A stretch of 64,000 nt of DNA, from assembly GCF_022539255.1 (NCBI RefSeq), contig NZ_JAKZBV010000001.1, positions 3,968,001 to 4,032,000 on the forward strand, given 5' to 3'. The position numbers and the translations under genes are program-made. Origin of the DNA: Sinomonas terrae (GTDB lineage: Bacteria > Actinomycetota > Actinomycetes > Actinomycetales > Micrococcaceae). The notes below the pieces were generated by a model, which did not search any database, was not told where the DNA came from, and saw nothing but the letters and a program-made list of their open reading frames with translations. Below, one piece after another: positions 49,828-57,573 of the stretch. Every line of letters begins with the position of its first letter. Position 1 is the first letter of the stretch.

Positions 49828-50832
49828 ATGAAGGCGCGTCCCACCATCCATGACGTGGCCAAAGCGGCTGGCGTCTCGGTCTCAACGGTGTCCAAGGCGG
49901 TCAACGGCCGGTACGGCGTGGCTGTCGAGACAACGGAGCGCGTCCTCGAGGTTGCGCGCACGCTCGGTTATGAGTCCAGCCTGGTCGCGAGCAGCATGCG
50001 CTCCGGTAAGACCGGCGTCATCGGGGTTCTGGTAGCAGGGTTCGAACCCTTCAGCGCCGAGATCCTGAAGGGCGTCGGCGCCGCGCTCGGCGGCTCCCGC
50101 TATGATCTCCTCGCCTACAGCGGCTCGCACCACCTCTCGGCTGAGGGCTGGGAGCGCCGTTCGCTCAGCCGTCTGAGCGGCACCCTGATCGACGGCGCGA
50201 TCATGGTGACGCCCACAGTCGTGAACGTCCATGCCGACGTTCCCGTCGTAGCCGTAGACCCGCACACAGGCCACGCCGAACTGCCGACCGTCGAAACCGA
50301 CAACTTCGGCGGCGCCCGGAATGCCACGAGCTACCTGATTCGCCTCGGCCACCGGCGCATCGGGTTTGTCGCGGGCCGCTCCGACCTTCGTTCGGCCGCC
50401 GCAAGGGAGGCCGGCTACCGGCAGGCGCTCAGCGAGGCCGGACTTCCCTTCGACCCGGCGCGCGTCGTCGTCGGCAATTACGAACGGGAGTGTGCCCGAG
50501 AAGCCGCCCAGCGCCTTCTCGCCAGAGGCGACCGGCCGACGGCGGTCTTCGCCGCCAACGATCTCTCCGCCCTTGTCCTCATTGAAGTAGCGCGGGAACT
50601 GGGGTTGGAGGTTCCGCGCGACCTTTCTGTTGTGGGGTTCGACGACGTCCCCGAGGCCTCGCGTTATCCGCTCCCGCTTACCACGGTGCGCCAGCCGATG
50701 GGCCAGATCGGGGCTGCGGCGGCCGATCTTGTGGTCGCCCTCATGAACGGTGAGGCTCCCGAGGCAACCCACCTCAAGATGCCGACCAGGCTCATCCCCC
50801 GCGCGACCACAGCGCCGCCGGCTGCTGCCTAG
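49828..50832 (+). CDS. LacI family transcriptional regulator
   Basis: 334 residues. N-terminal helix-turn-helix and hinge: TIHDVAKAAGVSVSTVSKAV, ETTERVLEVARTLGYESSLV, SSMRSGKTGVIGVLV. The periplasmic-binding-like domain has LIDGAIMVTPTV, ETDNFGGARNATSYLIRLGH and AVFAANDLSALVLIEVARELG, then VVGFDDVPEASRYPLPLTTVRQP. It is divergent from the xylanase-cellulase operon, with a perfect palindrome between, and most likely represses it until a xylo- or cello-oligosaccharide is present. Confidence 0.94.
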   Translation: MKARPTIHDVAKAAGVSVSTVSKAVNGRYGVAVETTERVLEVARTLGYESSLVASSMRSGKTGVIGVLVAGFEPFSAEILKGVGAALGGSRYDLLAYSGSHHLSAEGWERRSLSRLSGTLIDGAIMVTPTVVNVHADVPVVAVDPHTGHAELPTVETDNFGGARNATSYLIRLGHRRIGFVAGRSDLRSAAAREAGYRQALSEAGLPFDPARVVVGNYERECAREAAQRLLARGDRPTAVFAANDLSALVLIEVARELGLEVPRDLSVVGFDDVPEASRYPLPLTTVRQPMGQIGAAAADLVVALMNGEAPEATHLKMPTRLIPRATTAPPAAA

Positions 50833-50949
50833 CCAAGCTCCCGGTTCCGCAACCAATCCACTCTCGTCAGGGCTCCGAAGAGCTTGTGCGGGCACCCCGC
50901 ACCGGCAGCCTCGCAAGGCGGCTGCCGGAAGACGAGCAAGGGAGCAACC

Positions 50950-51393
50950 ATGTCCATCTCAGTCACGACTCATCGCACGCCCGTCCAGCTCGCCGCCACG
51001 GCAGTGGGGGCAGTGTTCCTGGTCGTGGGGATCCTCGGATTCGTCCCAGGCATCACGACCAATGTCGGAAGCCTCGGCTTTGCCGGCCACGGCTCGCAGG
51101 CGATGCTCCTCGGCCTGTTCCAGGTCTCCGTTCTGCACAACATCGTCCACCTCCTGTTCGGCATCGCAGGTCTGGCCCTCGGTCGGTCAGCGGGAACGGC
51201 CAAGTCCTATCTGACGTGGGGCGGCGCCATCTATCTGGTGCTGTTCGTCTACGGCCTCATCTTCACCGGTGACACCGGAGCGAACTTTGTCCCGGTCAAC
51301 TGGGCCGACAACTTCCTGCACCTCGTCCTCGGCGTTGGCATGCTGGTGGTGGGCCTCGCGCTCGGCCGTCGGGCCGTTGTGGGACGCCGCTAA
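50950..51393 (+). CDS. DUF4383 membrane protein
   Basis: 147 residues from ATG 50950 (AAGGGAGCAACC upstream). Four transmembrane segments at about 12-36, 55-80, 90-110 and 118-140. DUF4383 features: VQLAATAVGAVFLVVGILGFVPGITTN, VLHNIVHLLFGIAGLALG and NWADNFLHLVLGVGMLVVG; the HN-x-x-H and DN-x-x-H positions are conserved. Common in actinobacteria; function unknown. Followed after three bases by another membrane protein gene. Confidence 0.9.
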   Translation: MSISVTTHRTPVQLAATAVGAVFLVVGILGFVPGITTNVGSLGFAGHGSQAMLLGLFQVSVLHNIVHLLFGIAGLALGRSAGTAKSYLTWGGAIYLVLFVYGLIFTGDTGANFVPVNWADNFLHLVLGVGMLVVGLALGRRAVVGRR

Positions 51394-51396
51394 GCG

Positions 51397-51885
51397 GTGC
51401 CCAGCGGCGTGGAGGCGAATCCATTGCGCGCTGCATACGGCCGCGGCAGCGCGCTCATTCTGGGCCCGGCGGCAGTCGGGCTCGGCCTCGCGGCGCACGT
51501 CGTCTCTGGCGGGGCGGCCCCGCCGTTCTCCGTCCTCGTGGCTCTCGCAGCCGTCGCGAGCCTGCTCGCGACGGCTGCGGTCCGCGCTGGACTCCCGCCG
51601 TGGGCCTTGGGTGTCGGCAGCGGTCTCCTGCAGCAGGCCCTTCATCTCCTCTTCACCGCTTTGGCCGGCCCGGACGGCCCGCTCTTCCCCTCCGCCGGCC
51701 ATGCCCACCACGGCTCTCCGGTCTCCGTGCCGAGCCTCGGAGCAGGGGGAGCTTCGCTGTCGATGGACCCCCACCTGCTGGTGGTCACCCATCTCACGGC
51801 AGCGCTGCTCACCGCCCTTCTGGCCATCGCGGCGACTCGCAGAACTCGCGTCCGCGGGCGAATGAGGAACTCGGGCCCTCAGTGA
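51397..51885 (+). CDS. Membrane protein of unknown function, histidine-rich loop
   Basis: 162 residues, GTG start four bases after the DUF4383 stop. About four hydrophobic segments (ALILGPAAVGLGLAAHVVSG, VLVALAAVASLLATAAVRA, LGVGSGLLQQALHLLFTAL and a C-terminal VVTHLTAALLTALLAIAA), with a loop AGHAHHGSPVSV that might bind a metal. No family is recognised. It ends with a seven-base tail-to-tail overlap with the convergent DeoR-type gene. Confidence 0.7.
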   Translation: MPSGVEANPLRAAYGRGSALILGPAAVGLGLAAHVVSGGAAPPFSVLVALAAVASLLATAAVRAGLPPWALGVGSGLLQQALHLLFTALAGPDGPLFPSAGHAHHGSPVSVPSLGAGGASLSMDPHLLVVTHLTAALLTALLAIAATRRTRVRGRMRNSGPQ

Positions 51886-52649
51886 CCGGGCTCGGCTATG
51901 ACCACTGTGATGTGCGGGCTGTCGCGGAAGGGCTGGAGCTGGCGCTCCGAGGCCGCGGCGTCCGTGATGAGAGTCCAGGGACGCTCGATGGGCGTCCACC
52001 AGTGGGCCGAGCTGGCGGCGAGCTTGGTGGCGTCGGCCAGGACGTAGAGCTCGTTGGCCGCCCGGACCATCGCACGCTTGAGGGACGCCTGCTGGTCCGT
52101 CTGCTCGCTCAGTCCGCGCTCGGCGCTCACCCCATCGGCGCCGAGGAACGCGGCGTCGGCCGTCAGGGTGGAAAGTGCCGCCTCCGCGAGGGGTCCCACG
52201 GTTCCCGAACTGATGTGGCGCAGGCGCCCTCCGAGGATCACGAGTTCAACGTCTTCGGCGTGTTCGAGGGTCCTTGCGGTGGTCATTCCGTTCGTGATCA
52301 CCGTAATGTCCGAGCGCGCGCAAAGGCAGCGCGCGAGCATCCCCACGGTGGTGCCAGCATCGAGGATGTTGACCGAGCCGGGCGCCACGAGGGAGGCGGC
52401 GTGGCGCCCGATGGCCTGTTTCGCTTCGCCGGCGACCAGCTCCCGTTCCCTCAGGCTCTGTTCTCTCCCGGCCCCGGCGGGGGCGGCTCCTCCGTAGGTA
52501 CGGAGGATCCGCCCACTCGCGACGAGCCGGTCCAGGTCACGCCGGATGGTTGAGGGCGAGACCGCGAATTCGTCGGCGAGCTCCTCGACGGTCGCGGGGC
52601 GGGCCTCAAGGGTCTCGGCGATCCGGGAGCGGCGTCCGCTGGCATTCAT
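51879..52649 (-). CDS. DeoR/GlpR family regulator of the threonate genes
   Basis: 256 residues. N-terminal DeoR helix-turn-helix: RPATVEELADEFAVSPSTIR then RDLDRLVASGRILRTYGGA. The C-terminal DeoRC sugar-phosphate-sensing domain has VNILDAGTTVGMLARCL, ITVITNGMTTARTL, VELVILGGRLRHISSGTVGP, and ADAAFLGADGVSAERGLSEQ. It is the last gene of the kinase-pdxA2-deoR operon (nine-base gap from pdxA2) and is likely to regulate it, responding to a phosphorylated intermediate. Confidence 0.92.
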   Translation of the reverse strand: MNASGRRSRIAETLEARPATVEELADEFAVSPSTIRRDLDRLVASGRILRTYGGAAPAGAGREQSLRERELVAGEAKQAIGRHAASLVAPGSVNILDAGTTVGMLARCLCARSDITVITNGMTTARTLEHAEDVELVILGGRLRHISSGTVGPLAEAALSTLTADAAFLGADGVSAERGLSEQTDQQASLKRAMVRAANELYVLADATKLAASSAHWWTPIERPWTLITDAAASERQLQPFRDSPHITVVIAEPGH

Positions 52650-52657
52650 CGCCTGGG

Positions 52658-53668
52658 CTACGCTTCCGCGGAAGCTGCCCGCTCTCCTGCGAGGTCGACG
52701 GCAGCCTTGAGCGCCTCGAGCATCGACGCGTGGTCCGCGAGGTTCTTCCCGGCGATGTCGAAGGCGGTGCCGTGATCCACCGAGGTGCGCACTACCGGGA
52801 GGCCGACCGTGATGTTCACCCCGTTCTCCAGCCCGAGCACCTTCACCGGGCCGTGGCCCTGGTCGTGGTACATCGCCACGACGAGGTCGTAATCGCCGCG
52901 GCCGGCCTTGAAGAAGAGGGTGTCGGCGGGCAGCGGCCCTTGGGCGTCGATCCCCTCCGCCTGGGCCTGGGCGATGCCGGGAGCAATCTTCTCCGCCTCC
53001 TCGCCGTGGCCGAACAGTCCGTTCTCGCCTGCGTGGGGGTTGATGGCGGCGACGGCGATGCGCGGGTTCTCGATGCCGGCCCGCACGAGCAGGTCGTAGC
53101 CCCGCCGGATCGTGCGGTAGACGAGGGGTCCGTCGATCTTGGCGATCGCGTCCACGAGCCCGATGTGCGTGGTGACGTGGATGACGCGCATGCGAGGGGC
53201 CGTGAGCATCATCGAAACCTCAGGGGTTCCGGTGAGCTCGGCAAGCAGCTCGGTGTGCCCGGGGTAGTTGTGACCGGCCGCGTGGAGTGCGGCCTTGTTC
53301 AGCGGGGCCGTGCAGATCGCGTCGATCTCCCCCGCGAGGGCCAGTTCCACGGCCTTCTCCACGTAGAGGTAGGCGGCGTGACCGGCCTCCGGCGAAAGCT
53401 GGCCCCAGGGGAGCTCGGGGTCGAGGCCCGGGATGTCGAGGACGTCGATCGTCGAGGGCTCAAATGCAGCCTCCGCGACGGAGGTGATGGCACGCGCTGA
53501 GAGCGGGCTGTCGACGACGTCCATGGCCTTGCGGATCCTGTGGAGACTGCCGATGACGAGTACACGGGCATGCTTGTGCACGCCGGCGTCCGCCATCGCT
53601 TTGGCGATGACCTCGGGGCCGACGCCGGCGGGGTCGCCCATGGTGACTGCGACGATGGGAAGGCTCAT
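52658..53668 (-). CDS. pdxA2: 4-phospho-D-threonate/D-erythronate dehydrogenase (PdxA2 type)
   Basis: 336 residues. PdxA family: starts IVAVTMGDPAGVGPEVIAKA and has NKAALHAAGHNYPGHTELLAEL (metal-binding His), AVAAINPHAGENGLFGHGEE, and AMYHDQGHGPVKVLGLENGVN with the second metal histidine. True PdxA acts in vitamin B6 synthesis; this one sits beside a DUF1537 kinase, which is the known PdxA2 context, where it oxidises and decarboxylates 4-phospho-D-threonate or -erythronate to DHAP. The start overlaps the kinase stop (ATGA). Confidence 0.9.
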   Translation of the reverse strand: MSLPIVAVTMGDPAGVGPEVIAKAMADAGVHKHARVLVIGSLHRIRKAMDVVDSPLSARAITSVAEAAFEPSTIDVLDIPGLDPELPWGQLSPEAGHAAYLYVEKAVELALAGEIDAICTAPLNKAALHAAGHNYPGHTELLAELTGTPEVSMMLTAPRMRVIHVTTHIGLVDAIAKIDGPLVYRTIRRGYDLLVRAGIENPRIAVAAINPHAGENGLFGHGEEAEKIAPGIAQAQAEGIDAQGPLPADTLFFKAGRGDYDLVVAMYHDQGHGPVKVLGLENGVNITVGLPVVRTSVDHGTAFDIAGKNLADHASMLEALKAAVDLAGERAASAEA

Positions 53669-54951
53669 GAGTTCTGCTCCTTGTTGGCCTGCGTGGGGTT
53701 GGCGTGTGTGGGGTTGGCGTGCGCGCGGTTGGCGTGTGTGGGAACAGCTGCTTGTGGGTGCGAGAGGCGTCCGACGACGGCGGAGAGCGTCTGCGCGTCT
53801 CCGAAACTCCCGGATTTGAGGACGAAGGGGATGGGGTGGCCCGGCAGGTCGGCGAGGACCACGCCGGGCAGGAGCTCTGCACGGAGCCAGAAATGCGGGG
53901 CTCCGATGGCCTCGAGCACCGCGGCGGCCGTCTCGCCTCCCGAGACGACGAGGGCCGAGGCGGAGTCCGCCGCAGCTGCGGCCGCGGTCGCGAGAGCGGC
54001 GCAGACCCGTGCGGCCTGCGACTTGTCCAGCGGATCGGCGAGGGAGGGTGTGAGGACCGCGGCGCCGACGGCGAGCGCCTGCTGCAGGGCCGCGCTCGGG
54101 TCCCGTTCGTCGTCGTCCTCCGCCAGCGGCGGAAGCTCGACGTGGCGGACGCCGTTCGCGATGAGGTGCTTCAGCTGGCCCCGGCCGATCTGGGAATAGC
54201 TGCCGATCACGACCAGGGGTCCAGCGCCGGCTGAGCGTTCTCTCGTGAAGGCGTTCTGCAGCGGCAACCCCTCGCCTGCACTCGTTGTCGGCGAGTCATG
54301 CCGCTCACGGCCGATGTGCGCCGCGATTCCTCCCGTTCCGACGAGGACGCCTTCTTGCCCCAGTGCTTCGGCAGCCGAGGCGATCGCAGCGAGGTCTTCC
54401 TCCTCGGTGGCGTCGACCACAGCGGCGTGGACTCCTGCCTCCGCCACAGCCCGGAACAGCCCGGCCAAGGACTCCCGGTCCCGCCAATCGCTTCGCCGTA
54501 TGAGGCGCGTGGTGAGGCCTGCAACGCCCAGGGCCCTCGCGACGTCGCCCTCTACGGCCAGAGGCACGCCGTCCACGTGGACTACGCCTTCGATGGTCGT
54601 GCGTCCGGTGCGCGGGAAGGCGGGAGCGACGACGGCCAGAGCCGGCCTGGCGGCCGAGACCGCCTCGAGGACTCCGGCCACCTCGGCCCCGATGTTGCCA
54701 CGCAGGAGCGAGTCGATCTTCTTGAACACGCGCGATCCCGAGCGCATCGCCTGCCCTGCCGCAGCCCGGGCAAGGCCCTGCGCGGTTCGAGCAGTGAGGT
54801 AGCGGCTTTCGGTGGAGACGGCAATGACGTCGGCCTCGGGCCACGCCGCCTCGGGCTTGGTGACTACGGCGGTGCGCGAATGCGCAGCAAAGGCGACGGC
54901 GGAATCGGCGGCGCCGGTCAGATCGTCGGCAACGATGACGAGCTCGGGCAT
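53665..54951 (-). CDS. dtnK: Four-carbon acid sugar kinase (DUF1537, DtnK-like)
   Basis: 428 residues from ATG 54951. DUF1537 N-terminal domain ELVIVADDLTGAADSAVAFA, KKIDSLLRGNIGAEVAGVLE, VVAPAFPRTGRTTIEGVVHV. The C-terminal ATP-binding domain has PLVVIGSYSQIGRGQLKHLI, ALVVSGGETAAAVLEAIGAP, and VVLADLPGHPIPFVLKSGSFGD. With adjacent pdxA2 the pair is the known D-threonate (or D-erythronate) degradation module: kinase then dehydrogenase. The C-terminus is odd: after AAVPT, about 20 residues of HANPT-type repeats encoded by four 15-bp DNA repeats (53684-53743). A possible operator with TTGTGTG/CACACAA arms lies 48 bases upstream. Confidence 0.88.
   Translation of the reverse strand: MPELVIVADDLTGAADSAVAFAAHSRTAVVTKPEAAWPEADVIAVSTESRYLTARTAQGLARAAAGQAMRSGSRVFKKIDSLLRGNIGAEVAGVLEAVSAARPALAVVAPAFPRTGRTTIEGVVHVDGVPLAVEGDVARALGVAGLTTRLIRRSDWRDRESLAGLFRAVAEAGVHAAVVDATEEEDLAAIASAAEALGQEGVLVGTGGIAAHIGRERHDSPTTSAGEGLPLQNAFTRERSAGAGPLVVIGSYSQIGRGQLKHLIANGVRHVELPPLAEDDDERDPSAALQQALAVGAAVLTPSLADPLDKSQAARVCAALATAAAAAADSASALVVSGGETAAAVLEAIGAPHFWLRAELLPGVVLADLPGHPIPFVLKSGSFGDAQTLSAVVGRLSHPQAAVPTHANRAHANPTHANPTQANKEQNS
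53684..53743 (-). repeat. Four 15-bp repeats at the 3' end of the DtnK-like gene
   Basis: TTGGCGTGTGTGGGG (with changes) starts at 53684, 53699, 53714 and 53729, exact period 15, coding repeated HANPT-like pentapeptides on the minus strand. It ends 16 bases from the pdxA2 start. Confidence 0.85.
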
Positions 54952-54998
54952 CAGGAGCAGACCTTTCGGCAGCTGGAGAGTGCTGCAGCGTTTGCACA

Positions 54999-55024
54999 TT
55001 GTGTGCATCTTTATGCTCACACAA
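54999..55024. promoter_or_regulatory. Inverted repeat upstream of the DtnK-like gene
   Basis: TTGTGTG (54999-55005) and CACACAA (55018-55024), perfect arms 12 bases apart, in the AT-rich promoter region of the kinase-pdxA2-deoR operon. Candidate DeoR-type operator. Confidence 0.45.
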
Positions 55025-55125
55025 CGCATATAGGAAGGTCAAACGATCATGCTGCCGGATATCTATGCGCGTTCCACGCAGAGGAGCGCGCATACCCTCC
55101 AGCATCAGTCCCCCGGACGCGCTGC

Positions 55126-55153
55126 GGCGCCCAGAAGTTCCCTTCTGGGCGCC
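55126..55153 (-). terminator. Terminator hairpin after the MFS transporter gene
   Basis: GGCGCCCAGAAG pairs perfectly over 12 bp with CTTCTGGGCGCC around loop TTCC, about 47 bases past the MFS stop. No U tract. Confidence 0.7.
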
Positions 55154-55199
55154 GTGGCATCAGGGTTTGGGATAGCAGCCCAAGGCCGCTGAACGGTTC

Positions 55200-56519
55200 C
55201 TAGCCCTCAGCAATCGTGGCCGGCACCGGGACCTCGGGGGCGTCACCGTAGTGGATGCCGATCGAGGACAGGGCCATGATGACCCCCGCGATCGCGAACA
55301 CGATGAAGACCACGGCGAAGCTCGAGGTCGCCTGCACGATGAGGCCGATGAGGATCGGCATCAGGATGCCCGCGACGTTGCCGGAGAAGTTCATCGCACC
55401 GCTGATCTTCCCGACGTCGCCCGGGTGGGCGATCCGAGCGGGCACGGCCCAGTAGAGGCCGCCCCAGCGCAGGAAGAAGTTGGCCGCGCTGATCAGGAGC
55501 AGGGCCGCGATGGGAGAGCCGACGACGTTGACCAGGAGGATGGCAACTGCAACCCCGAAGCCGGCGATCCCGAGCATCCAGCGCAAGACGCGGTTGGGCT
55601 TGGCGCCGCGGCGGATCAGACGGTCGGCGAGCTGGCCGGCGAAGATCTCGCCAACGAATCCAACACCGAAGATCACGAAGGTCCACGCCCCGATGAGGGC
55701 GGTCGAGACGTGCTGCTGCTGGCTCACGTAGCTGGGGGCCCAGGTGAGCAGGCCGTAGACGACGGCGTCGTACCCGAAGAACGCGGCGAGCAGCAGCCAG
55801 GTGCTGCGCGAGCGGAGGTAGTCCGCTGCCGTGCGCTTTGCGCTCGGAGCCACCTCCGTGTCGATGGCCGCGAGGTACTCGCGTTCCTTGTCGCGGATGA
55901 GGGGGTGCGAGGCGGGATCGTTGCGCATGAAAAGCCAAGCCATGACGCCGATGAGCACCGTGATGAGACCGACGACGCCGAAGGCCAGCCGCCAGGTGCC
56001 AAGGCCGATGATCAGGCCGGTGATCAGGAGGCCGCCGAGGGCGGTGCCGAGGGGGCCGCCGCCATCCACGAGCGTGCTGCCGCGGGCCCGCTCGCTGCGC
56101 CGGAGCCAGCGGGTCAGAGACGTGTTGGCGCCGTTCTGGACCGGTCCCTCGAACACGCCGAGGAGCATGCGCATGCCGAACAGGGCCGTGACGCCGGTTG
56201 CGAGGCCGGTGAGGCCTTCAGCAATGCCCCAACCGATGAGGCTGCCGGTGACGATCTTGCGGGGCTTGATCTTGTCCACGAGCCACCCGCCGGGCAGCTG
56301 CATGAGCGTGTAGGTCCAGCCGAAGGCGCTCAGGAGCAGGCCTTCGATGGCCGGGGTGAGGTGGAATTCCTTGCCGATGAGCGGCATCGCGATCGAAAGC
56401 GACGCCCTGTCGATGTAGTTGATAACCATGACGAGGACGAAGAACCCGAACATCCACCACCGCAGCGACGGCAGGGTGAATCTGCGGGTCTTGGTTCCTC
56501 GTTGAGCCGTTTCTGTCAT
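55200..56519 (-). CDS. MFS transporter of the anion:cation symporter (sugar acid) family
   Basis: 439 residues, twelve transmembrane segments. Begins LRWWMFGFFVLVMVINYIDR and has ASLSIAMPLIGKEFHLTPAI, the MFS loop GGWLVDKIKPRKIVTGS, and MRMLLGVFEGPVQNGANTSL: these follow the pattern of ACS-family galactonate, glucarate and tartrate permeases (GLUT-like G-x-x-x-D-R-x-x-R loop variants). In this island it is the obvious uptake system for the four-carbon acid. ATG 56519 has AGGA six bases upstream. An unusual set of CTGCAG repeats lies 28 bases upstream. Confidence 0.92.
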   Translation of the reverse strand: MTETAQRGTKTRRFTLPSLRWWMFGFFVLVMVINYIDRASLSIAMPLIGKEFHLTPAIEGLLLSAFGWTYTLMQLPGGWLVDKIKPRKIVTGSLIGWGIAEGLTGLATGVTALFGMRMLLGVFEGPVQNGANTSLTRWLRRSERARGSTLVDGGGPLGTALGGLLITGLIIGLGTWRLAFGVVGLITVLIGVMAWLFMRNDPASHPLIRDKEREYLAAIDTEVAPSAKRTAADYLRSRSTWLLLAAFFGYDAVVYGLLTWAPSYVSQQQHVSTALIGAWTFVIFGVGFVGEIFAGQLADRLIRRGAKPNRVLRWMLGIAGFGVAVAILLVNVVGSPIAALLLISAANFFLRWGGLYWAVPARIAHPGDVGKISGAMNFSGNVAGILMPILIGLIVQATSSFAVVFIVFAIAGVIMALSSIGIHYGDAPEVPVPATIAEG

Positions 56520-56546
56520 GTCGTCCTGTTCTGGTTGTCTGCAGGT

Positions 56547-56578
56547 GTCTCCTGCAGATCCTGATGTCTGCAGGAGAC
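56547..56578. promoter_or_regulatory. CTGCAG inverted repeat upstream of the MFS gene
   Basis: GTCTCCTGCAGA (56547-56558) and TCTGCAGGAGAC (56567-56578) are perfect 12-bp inverted arms, loop of eight. Additional half-sites TCTGCAGG at 56538 and TCCTGCAGG at 56578 flank it. Candidate operator, or RNA hairpin near the 5' end of the transcript. Confidence 0.55.
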
Positions 56579-56708
56579 TCCTGCAGGGCCTGGGACTCCC
56601 GCCTTTGGCTGGACGCGAGCAGGGCCGGACGGCGCGTTCGGCGCCGTCGGTCCAAGGGCATGGGTGCTGCGGTGGTGCTGTCCCGGATCCGAACTGCGAG
56701 TGCTGGGG

Positions 56709-57554
56709 CTAGGCCCCGTGCGGCTCGGAGGCCGTGGCTTCCCTCGGCGCTTCGGCCGATGAGGGGAGGTCGAGGGCGACCCCGAGGTCGCGGATGCCGT
56801 CTGCCGCCGCGTGGGGCAGGCGAGCGTCGGTGATGATGCGGTCAAACCGCTCGAGCGGAAAGACGTCGTACATTCCGAAAGTGCCGAACTTGCTGCTCGT
56901 GGCCATGAGCACGGCCGTGGAGGCAGATTCGACGGCGGCGGTCTTGACGGGGACCTTCGACTCCGTGGGCGTGGTAACTCCGCGGCGGAGGTCCCACGAG
57001 CTGGCGCTGATGAAGGCGATGTCCGTATTGATGCGGCGCAGAATCTCCCCTGCCAGACTGCCGACGGCGGAACGGTTCGAGTGTTCGAGCCGGCCCCCCG
57101 TGTGGATGGTCTCCACATGGGGGGCGTCGGTGAGCTGCTCGACGATCGCGAAGTCGTTGGTCACGACCGTCATGCCTTGCCGCTCCCGGATCGCGGGAAC
57201 GAGGGCGCCGGTGGTGGTGCCGGCGTCGAGGTAGAGCACCATGCCGTCGGAGAGGAGCCCCGCGGCGGCCCCCGCGATGGCGGCCTTCTCGTCCCGCTCG
57301 GAGGCCGTCTTGTCCCCGAACGCCGGCTCGCGACGCATGCCGCTGGCCAAGCGCACGCCTCCGGGCACCGAGACCGCGCGTCCTTCCCGCTCGAGCACGG
57401 CGATGTCGCGCCGAACGGTCATGTGGGACACGCACAGGAGCTCGGTGAGCTGGGCGACGCTGAGCACATGGTCGCGTCGCAGGGCCCGCATGAGCTTCTC
57501 CCGCCGCTGGTCGGGGATGAGAATCCCCTCTTCGGGCATCGGTGCTTCGGTCAT
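56709..57554 (-). CDS. DeoR/GlpR family transcriptional regulator
   Basis: 281 residues. Helix-turn-helix LSVAQLTELLCVSHMTVRRD and IAVLEREGRAVSVPGGVRLA. DeoRC domain: MVLYLDAGTTTGALVPAIRE, MTVVTNDFAIVEQLTDAPHV, VETIHTGGRLEHSNRSAVGS and ADIAFISASSWDLRRGVTTP-like segment (TDIAFISASSWDLRRGVTTP). It lies 19 bases downstream of the 3-hydroxyacyl-CoA dehydrogenase-type gene in one operon, and may control both it and the divergent otn operon. Confidence 0.92.
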   Translation of the reverse strand: MTEAPMPEEGILIPDQRREKLMRALRRDHVLSVAQLTELLCVSHMTVRRDIAVLEREGRAVSVPGGVRLASGMRREPAFGDKTASERDEKAAIAGAAAGLLSDGMVLYLDAGTTTGALVPAIRERQGMTVVTNDFAIVEQLTDAPHVETIHTGGRLEHSNRSAVGSLAGEILRRINTDIAFISASSWDLRRGVTTPTESKVPVKTAAVESASTAVLMATSSKFGTFGMYDVFPLERFDRIITDARLPHAAADGIRDLGVALDLPSSAEAPREATASEPHGA

Positions 57555-57573
57555 GGTCGGTCTCCGCTCGTCT

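Noticed and set aside
55251..56564. 437-codon open frame opposite the MFS gene
   Set aside because: Asp/Glu/Arg-rich antisense of a clear transporter; no family similarity.
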